Below, one piece after another: positions 17,429 through 24,951 of a stretch of 64,000 nucleotides of DNA. Origin of the DNA: Mucilaginibacter lappiensis. Its GTDB lineage: Bacteria > Bacteroidota > Bacteroidia > Sphingobacteriales > Sphingobacteriaceae. Location: positions 122,003-186,002 of the forward strand of contig NZ_FTMG01000013.1 in the NCBI RefSeq assembly GCF_900155965.1. Direction: 5' to 3'. Under the pieces are notes generated by a model. That model searched no databases. It was not told where the DNA came from and saw only the letters and a program-made list of their open reading frames with translations. Numbering within the stretch: the stretch's first letter is position 1; every line of letters starts with the position of its first letter. The translations under genes and the position numbers were made by a program.

Positions 17429-20400
17429 TTATAAAGTAATGTCTAAACCAGCCATAAATGTGCGGGCCTGCGGATAGATACCCATGTCAATACCACCACT
17501 TATTTCAGGATCATAGCCTTTGTAACCGGTAATGGTTACCAGGTTGTTACTGCTTAAAAACACCCTAACCTTTTTAACATCTGCCGACTTTAACCAGCTC
17601 TGTGGCAGATTATAACCTAACTGCAGGGTTTTAATACGGAAGTACGCACCATTTTGCAGGTAAAAGTTTGATGGGTTTTTAAAGTTATTATTTGGATCGG
17701 CATCTGTTAAACGTGGATAATTACTACCTGCATTATCGGGCGTCCAGGCGTTTACAGCCGCGATAGGGTAATTTGCTGAAGCGATATCTAACCTACGGTA
17801 AGCCTGATAAATTTTATTACCCCAAACACCCTGACCAAATATTTTAATGTCAAAGTTTTTGTAGCTGGCGTTAAAGTTTACACCATAAGTAAAGGTAGGC
17901 AGTGGATTGCCCAGGAATTTACGATCTGATGCGGTTATTTTACCATCGCCATCAATATCTGCCCATTTAAAATCACCTGGTTTAGCATTAGGCTGTATTT
18001 TTTGCCCGTTTTTAGTATACGCATCAATTTCGGCCTGTGAGTGGAACACACCCAGCTCCTGGAAGCCATAGAAAGCACCCACCGGCTGACCAACAGCGGT
18101 ACGGCCAATTTCATAGGTTGAGCTTTGTACAGTACCTACAGTAAAATAGTTGATCTGGTTACCCAGGCTAGTTACCTCATTGTGGTTATAAGAGATATTA
18201 CCACCTACGTTGTAATTAAAATCACCCACTTTGCCAGTATACCCCAGACTTAACTCCACACCTTTGTTTTCCATATCACCAACGTTGGCAAATGGTTGGC
18301 CATTAAAACCGGCATAAGTTGGTAATTGAATTTGTTGTAACATGCCTTTGGTCAGTTTCCTGTACACATCAAATGTCACGCTCAGGTTATTAAATAAAGT
18401 AGCGTCAAAACCAATGTCAGCTGTACGGGTTTCTTCCCATTTCAAACTCGGGTTAGCCGGAGCATTAGGACTATAACCAACAATCAGGTTATCATTACCA
18501 AATACATAATTACGACCACTGCCAATAGTTGCAGCATAAGCAAAATCGCCAACGGCCATCTCATTACCAACAATACCATATGAACCACGCAGCTTAATAA
18601 AATCAGCAAAAGTATTTTTCGGGAACCAATCTTCACGGCTGATCACATAACCAGCTTCAGCAGATGGGAACGTACCATAAGCATTGTTACTGCCAAATCT
18701 TGATGAACCATCGCGGCGGATGATACCGGTGAACAGGTATTTTTGATCATAATCATAAGTCACCCTACCAAAATAAGAGGCCAGTGTGTGTGGTTGAGCA
18801 ATTATACCTGTGGCAATTCTATTGGCTGCGGGTAAAGCAAATCCTGTTGAGGCATCGGCAAATGAATTTACCGGTTCACCAATAAATGTACCTCCTAAGC
18901 CAGACGATGTTATTTTCTGTGCACTGGTACCTATTAAAGCAGATAAATTATGCTTACCGAATGAACGGGTATAGGTTGCTGTGTTATCCCAGTTCCATGA
19001 CAAATTTCTGTCGTTTTCCTGATACTGTGAAGTGTTTGATAAATTGCTTGTGCTTGAGTTAAGATAGTAAAGCGGCGTAAAACCATCCTGACCATAGTAT
19101 GATTGTTTAGCACCTATTTGTGTACGGATCTTTAAACCCTCAATCGGCTCAATCTCAGCAAAAGCATTACCCAAAAGATTGGTAGCATAGGTATAATTAC
19201 CTACACGGGTTTGAGCGTATGCAAAAGGATTAGTGATTTCCTGTGATACATAGTTGGATATACCATATGGTAAACCCTGCGCATTTCTTACAATATAGTT
19301 AGCTTGATCTGTATAAACAGATGCGTTTGGTTGAGCACCGATATTACTTACTGTTACCGGAGTAAGTGGGTCAAGGTTTAAAGCAGAACTAAGCGGGCCG
19401 CCAAATACACTATTTGTATTACCTACACTCTTATTTCGGTTATAGGAATAAGTGAAGTTTTCACCAATGGTAAACCATTTTTTTACTTTATATGTGGTGT
19501 TTGTTGTAAAGTTGAATTTCTTATAATCAGAAATATCAGGCATTACGATACCTTTTTGATCAAGGTAGCCAAAAGAAGTATAATAAGTAGCTTTATCTGT
19601 AGCACCACTGATATTCAGGTTATGGTTCTGGATCAAAGCGTTATTGCTGAATATCTCATTCTGCCAGTTGGTACCTGTACCTAATGATCCCGGATTGGTG
19701 AATATAGGAGCTTTGCCATCGTTAACCTGTGCTTCATTCCTTAAAGTGGCATACTGTGACGCATTGGCCAATTTAATCTTGCTTACCGGCCCCTGAAAAC
19801 CAACATAGCCGTTATAGCTAATTACCGCGTCGCCTTTTTTGCCTTTTTTGGTAGTGATAAGGATAACGCCATTTGATGAACGTGAACCGTAGATAGCCGC
19901 AGATGCATCTTTCAAAACCTCCGTCGATTCGACATCATTAGGATTCAATAATGATATGTCATCAACAACAACACCGTCAACAACATATAACGGATCGCTA
20001 TTTATTCTTGACGTAACACCCCTTATGCGTATTTGCGGAGCAGCACCAGGCTGACCAGAACTTTGTACAACACTTACACCACTAACGCGACCTCTTAATG
20101 CATCATCAATGCGGGTTACCTGTTGATCTTGTATATCGGCCGCTTTAACACTGCTTATAGCACCGGTAACGGTAGCTTTCTTTTGTGTACCGTAACCTAC
20201 TACTACAACTTCATTCAAGTTTTTTATATTCTCAACCAGTGTTATGGTAATGTTGGTTTGATTACCCACAGTTACTTCCTGGTTATTATAACCAATATAG
20301 GCAATTACCAGTACAGCATTTGGGCCGGATACATTCAGCTTAAAGTTACCATTCAGGTCAGTCGACACTCCATTGGTAGTTCCTTTTTCAAGGATGCTGG

Positions 20401-20884
20401 CACCAATAATAGGCTCACCCGTCTTGTCAACTACCTTACCGGTTATTGGTGTTGCAGCAACATCCGTCGCTGTATTTACCTTAGCAGCAACAGCAGCTGG
20501 AGTGGTTTCGTTAGCAGTAGTACCAGCCTTACCCAAGACAATTCTGTCCTGCAGTACCTCGTAGCTGATGCCTTTACTTTTTAATACCTCGTCAAGCACA
20601 TTTTTAAGCGGCTCGTTTTCCATGTTAACAGAAACCTTCTGAGTGCCGTTGATAGCTGTGCTGCTGTATATAAATTTAACATTATCATTTTTTTGCAAAT
20701 GAGTTAATACATCAACCAGGGTAGTATTGTTTAATGATATACTTACCTTTTTATCAAGTATACCCTGGGCATTCAAGGTGTTTGAATATGCCATACCGGT
20801 TAACATGGTTGATATCAGAATTTGAATAAATGTTATCCTCATGATTTGATACCAGGGAATAGGTGTTCGTAAACGAAATTTCAT
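17429..20884 (-). CDS. SusC/RagA TonB-linked receptor with STN signalling domain
   Basis: A 1151-residue outer-membrane receptor. It has an N-terminal signal/hydrophobic region (about 15-38), an STN domain (about 47-117, SLNNTTLVDVLTHLQKNDNVKF), a low-complexity Ala/Thr linker (120-150), a CarboxypepD_reg-like domain (about 150-228, ITGKVVDKTGEPIIGASIL), NEVVVVGYGTQKK, a plug with DPLYVVDGVVVDD and AAIYGSRSSNGVILITTKKG, and a barrel ending in MAGLDITL. The long N-terminus before the STN domain is normal in this group. With FecR and a sigma factor encoded upstream, it should be an autoinducing transducer. No carbohydrate-active enzyme gene is adjacent. Confidence 0.94.
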   Translation of the reverse strand: MKFRLRTPIPWYQIMRITFIQILISTMLTGMAYSNTLNAQGILDKKVSISLNNTTLVDVLTHLQKNDNVKFIYSSTAINGTQKVSVNMENEPLKNVLDEVLKSKGISYEVLQDRIVLGKAGTTANETTPAAVAAKVNTATDVAATPITGKVVDKTGEPIIGASILEKGTTNGVSTDLNGNFKLNVSGPNAVLVIAYIGYNNQEVTVGNQTNITITLVENIKNLNEVVVVGYGTQKKATVTGAISSVKAADIQDQQVTRIDDALRGRVSGVSVVQSSGQPGAAPQIRIRGVTSRINSDPLYVVDGVVVDDISLLNPNDVESTEVLKDASAAIYGSRSSNGVILITTKKGKKGDAVISYNGYVGFQGPVSKIKLANASQYATLRNEAQVNDGKAPIFTNPGSLGTGTNWQNEIFSNNALIQNHNLNISGATDKATYYTSFGYLDQKGIVMPDISDYKKFNFTTNTTYKVKKWFTIGENFTYSYNRNKSVGNTNSVFGGPLSSALNLDPLTPVTVSNIGAQPNASVYTDQANYIVRNAQGLPYGISNYVSQEITNPFAYAQTRVGNYTYATNLLGNAFAEIEPIEGLKIRTQIGAKQSYYGQDGFTPLYYLNSSTSNLSNTSQYQENDRNLSWNWDNTATYTRSFGKHNLSALIGTSAQKITSSGLGGTFIGEPVNSFADASTGFALPAANRIATGIIAQPHTLASYFGRVTYDYDQKYLFTGIIRRDGSSRFGSNNAYGTFPSAEAGYVISREDWFPKNTFADFIKLRGSYGIVGNEMAVGDFAYAATIGSGRNYVFGNDNLIVGYSPNAPANPSLKWEETRTADIGFDATLFNNLSVTFDVYRKLTKGMLQQIQLPTYAGFNGQPFANVGDMENKGVELSLGYTGKVGDFNYNVGGNISYNHNEVTSLGNQINYFTVGTVQSSTYEIGRTAVGQPVGAFYGFQELGVFHSQAEIDAYTKNGQKIQPNAKPGDFKWADIDGDGKITASDRKFLGNPLPTFTYGVNFNASYKNFDIKIFGQGVWGNKIYQAYRRLDIASANYPIAAVNAWTPDNAGSNYPRLTDADPNNNFKNPSNFYLQNGAYFRIKTLQLGYNLPQSWLKSADVKKVRVFLSSNNLVTITGYKGYDPEISGGIDMGIYPQARTFMAGLDITL

Positions 20885-20927
20885 ATATTTGTTATGTTTC
20901 TTTTTAAAAATGAGACAATTAACGCCC

Positions 20928-21007
20928 CTCCACCATTAAAAAATGGTGTCAATTGATTTGGGCTGATCTGAACTTAGGAGTGGTCGCAACACTTCTAAGT
21001 TTTTTTA
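20928..21007. promoter_or_regulatory. Two hairpins in the fecR-susC intergenic region
   Basis: CACCATT/AATGGTG (20931-20948) and CTTAGGAGTG/CACTTCTAAG (20973-20999). The second is followed on the plus strand by eight T residues, so in form it is a plus-strand terminator, although both neighbouring genes are on the minus strand. It may be a leader structure or mark an unannotated plus-strand transcript. Confidence 0.5.
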
Positions 21008-21094
21008 TTTATCCAGTTTTCTGGCTGGGTTATAACTGATTTTTAGGCTTTTGTTCTCTCTTTCATTCGATGACGGTTTTGGTTAATAGTTGGT

Positions 21095-22117
21095 TTATTT
21101 TAGTTCGATGGTGTTATTTTTTATCTCATAATCAATACTTAACGACTTATTTAGCGCCTCCAGGACATCGGGCAGATTAAAGCCCGTAAAATCAGCGTTA
21201 AGCATATAGTGGTTCAATTTTTCGTTGGCTACAACAATGTGAGTTTTATACCTGGCATTTAATGCAGGTATAATATCTCTCACGAGTTTGTTATCAAATA
21301 ACAAATCCTCATGGTTCCATATTTTAAGCGGGCTTTCATCAGATTTGACGATAGGCTTTAGCGTATGATCATGTGCAGAGTATACTGCTTTCTGATGAGG
21401 ATAAAGCATCACATCACCGTTTTCTATATTTAACCGAGTGTTACTTATACTCTGTTTGGTTTTAATGCTCACGGACACTTTACCCGTTACTACTGCCACA
21501 TCAGCTTCGTTGCTTTGCTCATTGTCACGTACACGAAAACTCGTTCCCCATACCTTGGTAATAATAGAATGGCTGTTGATTATAAAAGGGCAATCCGGGT
21601 TTTTAGTAACCTCAAAAAAACATTCACCCGACATAAGAACCACACGTGATGATGCTGCGAATACTTTTGGGTATTTCAACTGCGAATTAGGGTTTAGCCA
21701 AACCGTACTGCCATCGGGAAGTTTTGATTTATAAATGCGATGCGAGTTATTGGTAATGGCGACCATATTCTGTTGGTCACCCGCTATTTCCTCTTTGTGT
21801 CTCCTGTTTGCCTGGCGGTATAAACCTATCATTAAGGCTATCAATAACATGGCCGCTACTGCACCTACCCATAACCAGGTAGTATTTCCTTTATGTATTG
21901 CGGGGATCTCCTGATTATTTACAACATCTATATTTTTGAGTATACTGTTATATATTTTTTCTTCCAACGCCTTCTGCTGAGAAGCATTTAAGGCCGAAGT
22001 ATAATCAGCATCCTGTTCAAATGATTGGTACCATTGTTTTACAAGAGTGGCCTCATCATCTGTACATTCGCCATTAATATACCTTTCCAGTAATTCAATA
22101 GATAGATGTTCTTTCAT
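21095..22117 (-). CDS. FecR-family anti-sigma factor
   Basis: A 340-residue inner-membrane protein. The ATG at 22117 (MKEHLSIELLERYINGECTDDE) is chosen over a TTG at 22144 because it matches the normal FecR N-terminus. A membrane helix lies at about 85-105 (TWLWVGAVAAMLLIALMIGLY). The FecR domain follows (YKSKLPDGSTVWLNPNSQLKYP, RVVLMSGECFFEVTKNPDCPFII, ITKVWGTSFRVRD), then a DUF4974-like C-terminus (IIPALNARYKTHIVV...NLPDVLEALNKSL). It lies between its sigma factor gene and the STN-SusC gene and should couple the two. Confidence 0.93.
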   Translation of the reverse strand: MKEHLSIELLERYINGECTDDEATLVKQWYQSFEQDADYTSALNASQQKALEEKIYNSILKNIDVVNNQEIPAIHKGNTTWLWVGAVAAMLLIALMIGLYRQANRRHKEEIAGDQQNMVAITNNSHRIYKSKLPDGSTVWLNPNSQLKYPKVFAASSRVVLMSGECFFEVTKNPDCPFIINSHSIITKVWGTSFRVRDNEQSNEADVAVVTGKVSVSIKTKQSISNTRLNIENGDVMLYPHQKAVYSAHDHTLKPIVKSDESPLKIWNHEDLLFDNKLVRDIIPALNARYKTHIVVANEKLNHYMLNADFTGFNLPDVLEALNKSLSIDYEIKNNTIELK

Positions 22118-22202
22118 GAAAAGAAAAAAATTCGGTTTATACAATGATTGACGTTTGAGAAAGACACATCCCTTAGTCGGCTGGTAACTTTTTTTTAAAA
22201 AA

Positions 22203-22787
22203 TTATTTCAGCAGTAAAAACAGCATAAGGACAAGGTAGTGGGTAAGTGTAAGCCTTATTTGTTTTATAGCTTTAGTGAGATGCTGCTCTACCGTTTTTT
22301 CGGATATACCCAGGTAGCTGGCTATTTCCTTATTACTTTTATGTTCTTTCCGGCTCAGCTCAAATACAGAACGGCATTTATCAGGCAGGTGGCTTATTTC
22401 TTCGTCAATTGTATAAACCAGATCTTTCAACATGATAGAATCTTCGGTCGAATTATCAACCTCGGTATGTACAACTTTAAAAGCCTCTTTATAACGTGAA
22501 CGCACCAGTTCCTTACGATAAATGTCAATAACCTGGTTGGCTATAGCCGAATACAGGTATGCACCTATGGTAGTGTTGATTTGCAGTACATGTCTTTTTG
22601 TCCAAAGCGTAGTAAAAAGCTCTTGCACAACCTCTTCAGCTAATTCCCTGTTCTTTAGCCGCCTATATGCCTCGTCAAATAATTTTTTCCAATGCCGGGA
22701 GTATATTTCACGGAACGCACCAAGCCTGTCTTGCTTCAGCAATCGTATCAGTTCCTCTTCAGACAGCTCTTCTGTGAAATCAATCAT
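22203..22787 (-). CDS. ECF-type RNA polymerase sigma factor (FecI-like)
   Basis: A 194-residue sigma factor with region 2 (about 18-82, LGAFREIYSRHWKKLFDEAYRRL, ELAEEVVQELFTTLW) and region 4 (about 130-180, LPDKCRSVFELSRKEHKSNKEIASYLGISEKTVEQHL). The C-terminal extension is strongly hydrophobic (YLVLMLFLLLK), a feature of some Bacteroidota ECF sigma factors. It is the first gene of the minus-strand sigma/FecR/SusC/SusD cassette and presumably activates it. Confidence 0.93.
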   Translation of the reverse strand: MIDFTEELSEEELIRLLKQDRLGAFREIYSRHWKKLFDEAYRRLKNRELAEEVVQELFTTLWTKRHVLQINTTIGAYLYSAIANQVIDIYRKELVRSRYKEAFKVVHTEVDNSTEDSIMLKDLVYTIDEEISHLPDKCRSVFELSRKEHKSNKEIASYLGISEKTVEQHLTKAIKQIRLTLTHYLVLMLFLLLK

Positions 22788-23014
22788 AACCTAGGTAACA
22801 GCAGGTTAATAACATATAATTAAAATATTAACCAATCGACAAAACTGAAAAAAAAATAACAATCAACCAAGTCCGGATTGTAATAGTTTCGTTGAATTTT
22901 TATTTTCCCTCGTAACATTTTAGCTATTAAAAACTTACAAAGTGTTATAAAAACACTTTGCTGTATAAAAACGGATCTGCAACTACATTATTATTTTCAT
23001 AATTAACAATAATC

Positions 23015-23035
23015 AAAAGCAACAAAATTGCATTT
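23015..23035. promoter_or_regulatory. Fur/Zur-like dyad operator upstream of the COG0523 GTPase gene
   Basis: AAAAGCAA-N5-TTGCATTT is a near-perfect dyad. It differs at one position from the perfect dyad AAATGCAA-N5-TTGCATTT at 28103-28123. The core fits the 7-1-7 architecture of Fur-superfamily sites. It ends 6 bases upstream of a TATATTTG -7 box, so a bound repressor would block the promoter. A Zur assignment is inferred from the metallochaperone gene it precedes. Confidence 0.55.
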
Positions 23036-23041
23036 AATAAT

Positions 23042-23049
23042 TATATTTG
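23042..23049 (+). promoter_or_regulatory. Candidate -7 box of the COG0523 GTPase gene
   Basis: TATATTTG matches TAnnTTTG and lies 23 bases before the ATG, just downstream of the dyad operator. No clear -33 box is seen. Confidence 0.5.
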
Positions 23050-23072
23050 TTCCAATTTAAATAAATTGAAAG

Positions 23073-24050
23073 ATGAGCGTGACAGCAGCAAAGCCAGTTA
23101 CTATAATCACTGGTTTTCTCGGTGCCGGTAAAACTACTTTTCTGAACGGGTTGATTGCTTACAAAAACACAGAGAAACTGGCCGTAATCGAAAATGAATT
23201 TGGCCTGGAAGGGATAGACGGACAACTGGTTATTTGTGCCGATGATAAGCTGTTTGAGCTCAGCAATGGCTGTTTGTGCTGTACGTTGAATGAAGATTTT
23301 TACTCACTGCTGGAAGTTTTATGGGAAGGCCGCGAAGGGTTTGATGAGCTCGTAATAGAAACCACCGGTATTGCCAATCCAGCTTCAGTAGCAGCCCCCT
23401 TTCTTACCAATGCCAACGTGCCTTACTACTATAAGCTCAAAAGAGTAATATGCCTGGTAGATGCCCGTAATATTGAACAACAACTGCGAGAAACTGACGA
23501 GGCGCGCAATCAGATCAGTTTCAGCGATATTTTACTCATCACTAAAACAGACATGGTAACTGCAGAACAACTAGCCTATATTGGAAAACTGTTGAAAGGC
23601 ATTAATCCCCTGGCTGTTGTATTATCGGGCCATCGCGAATGCTATCCTTTTGCTGAAATTTACCAAACCTCACGCAACGCAATAGTTGAAGCTAAATCGC
23701 CCAAAGTAGCCAACCGGACTTTTACATTGCAACATCATCAACATGAAGATCTGGTCTCGTTAAGTTTTAATTTCAACGAGCCTTTTGATTTGCAGCTGCT
23801 ATCGCACCGCTTAACTGTTTTTTTGAACTTTCAGGCTAAAGATGTTTATCGTGTAAAAGGTATTTTTAATATTCACGAGCAATCACAAAAAATCATCATA
23901 CAATCTGTTATGCAAGATTTGGCTGTCGCCGCCGGCGATATCTGGGCTGAGGATACCGAAAGAAACAGCCGTATTGTATTTATTGGTAAAAATCTGAACC
24001 CGGCTGGGTTTGAAAAAATGTTAAGACAATGCTTTTATCGACACATTTAA
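23073..24050 (+). CDS. COG0523/CobW-family GTPase, probable zinc metallochaperone
   Basis: A 325-residue cytosolic G3E GTPase. It has Walker A GFLGAGKTT (14-22), the metal-binding GCLCCT motif (66-71) diagnostic of the COG0523 family, ETTGIANP (switch/Walker B region), a TKTD guanine motif near 162, and a CobW C-terminal domain from about 210 (FTLQHHQHEDLVSLSFNF). His residues HHQHE may add metal ligands. Members such as ZNG1/ZigA/YeiR deliver zinc to client enzymes during zinc shortage. The upstream Fur-type dyad supports metal regulation. It overlaps the lgt gene by 22 bases. Zinc rather than cobalt or nickel specificity is inferred. Confidence 0.88.
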   Translation: MSVTAAKPVTIITGFLGAGKTTFLNGLIAYKNTEKLAVIENEFGLEGIDGQLVICADDKLFELSNGCLCCTLNEDFYSLLEVLWEGREGFDELVIETTGIANPASVAAPFLTNANVPYYYKLKRVICLVDARNIEQQLRETDEARNQISFSDILLITKTDMVTAEQLAYIGKLLKGINPLAVVLSGHRECYPFAEIYQTSRNAIVEAKSPKVANRTFTLQHHQHEDLVSLSFNFNEPFDLQLLSHRLTVFLNFQAKDVYRVKGIFNIHEQSQKIIIQSVMQDLAVAAGDIWAEDTERNSRIVFIGKNLNPAGFEKMLRQCFYRHI

Positions 24051-24892
24051 ACATCTACGGGTATATTACCTGGAATCCTAATCCTAACATTTTTGATCTT
24101 GGCTTTTACGCCTTGCGTTGGTATTCAGTTTTATTTTTAGGTGGCTTTGTATTGAGTTATCTCATCATCAAACAACGTTTTAAAAGTGCTCTTATTAACC
24201 CTTACCTGCTTGAAAAACTTACTATTTATATCATAGCTGGTACGCTGATTGGCGCCCGGTTGGGCCATTGCCTGTTTTACGATTGGGAGTATTATCATTC
24301 ACATCTGATAGAAATAATTTTACCTTTTCAGTTTACTCCAAATTTAAAAGTCACTGGTTATCAAGGGCTGGCAAGTCATGGTGGTGGCATCGGTATATTT
24401 ATAGCACTTTGGCTTTATCATCACAAATACCAAAAATATATAAACCTGCTGTGGGTTATGGATCAGCTGGCTTTAGTTGTTCCACTGGCTGGATGTTGCA
24501 TTAGATTGGGCAACCTCATGAACTCTGAAATTATCGGTCGCCCGACGGAGAAGAACTGGGCATTTATTTTTGTTAGGGACGATGGTATTCCCCGGCATCC
24601 AGCTCAGCTTTATGAAGCTTTAACATATCTTAGTATTTTTATTATTCTAAATTTAGTAACCAAATACCGGTCATTAAAAAATGGTTTTCTGCTTGGTTTA
24701 TTTCTGGCTTTAGTGTTTACCGCCAGATTCCTGCTGGAAGGTCTGAAGGAAGATCAGGCTGCCTTTGAAGCTCATATGTCACTAAATATGGGGCAGCTAT
24801 TAAGCATTCCTTTTATTGTAGCAGGCATTATCCTAATGGTCATTAAAGGTGGCAAGAATACTGTAATGCCTGGTAAGATTGAAACCATATAA
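24029..24892 (+). CDS. lgt: Prolipoprotein diacylglyceryl transferase
   Basis: A 287-residue polytopic inner-membrane enzyme that transfers diacylglyceryl from phosphatidylglycerol to the lipobox cysteine of prolipoproteins. It shows the family signature: FYALRWYSVLFLGGF, GARLGHCLFYD, LASHGGGIGIF, CCIRLGNLMNSEIIGRPT (with the essential Arg and Asn) and RHPAQLYEALTY. About seven membrane helices are evident. The ATG at 24029 lies inside the end of the preceding GTPase gene, implying translational coupling. This is unusual for an essential housekeeping gene and would make lgt expression partly metal-responsive unless there is an internal promoter. Confidence 0.95.
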   Translation: MLLSTHLNIYGYITWNPNPNIFDLGFYALRWYSVLFLGGFVLSYLIIKQRFKSALINPYLLEKLTIYIIAGTLIGARLGHCLFYDWEYYHSHLIEIILPFQFTPNLKVTGYQGLASHGGGIGIFIALWLYHHKYQKYINLLWVMDQLALVVPLAGCCIRLGNLMNSEIIGRPTEKNWAFIFVRDDGIPRHPAQLYEALTYLSIFIILNLVTKYRSLKNGFLLGLFLALVFTARFLLEGLKEDQAAFEAHMSLNMGQLLSIPFIVAGIILMVIKGGKNTVMPGKIETI

Positions 24893-24894
24893 AT

Positions 24895-24932
24895 AAAAGG
24901 GGGTAGCTTGTATATACAAGCTACCCCCTTTT
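24895..24932. terminator. Bidirectional terminator between lgt and the S46 peptidase gene
   Basis: A perfect 38-base palindrome with arms starting AAAAGGGGGTAGCTTG and ending in CTACCCCCTTTT. It lies between convergent genes and provides a T run on both strands. Confidence 0.93.
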
Positions 24933-24951
24933 ATTATGAATAGGCAGATAC

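Noticed and set aside
20123..20584. A 153-residue plus-strand ORF
   Set aside because: It is opposite the linker and CarboxypepD_reg region of the SusC gene; composition (Tyr/Ser/Cys-rich) is that of a shadow frame.
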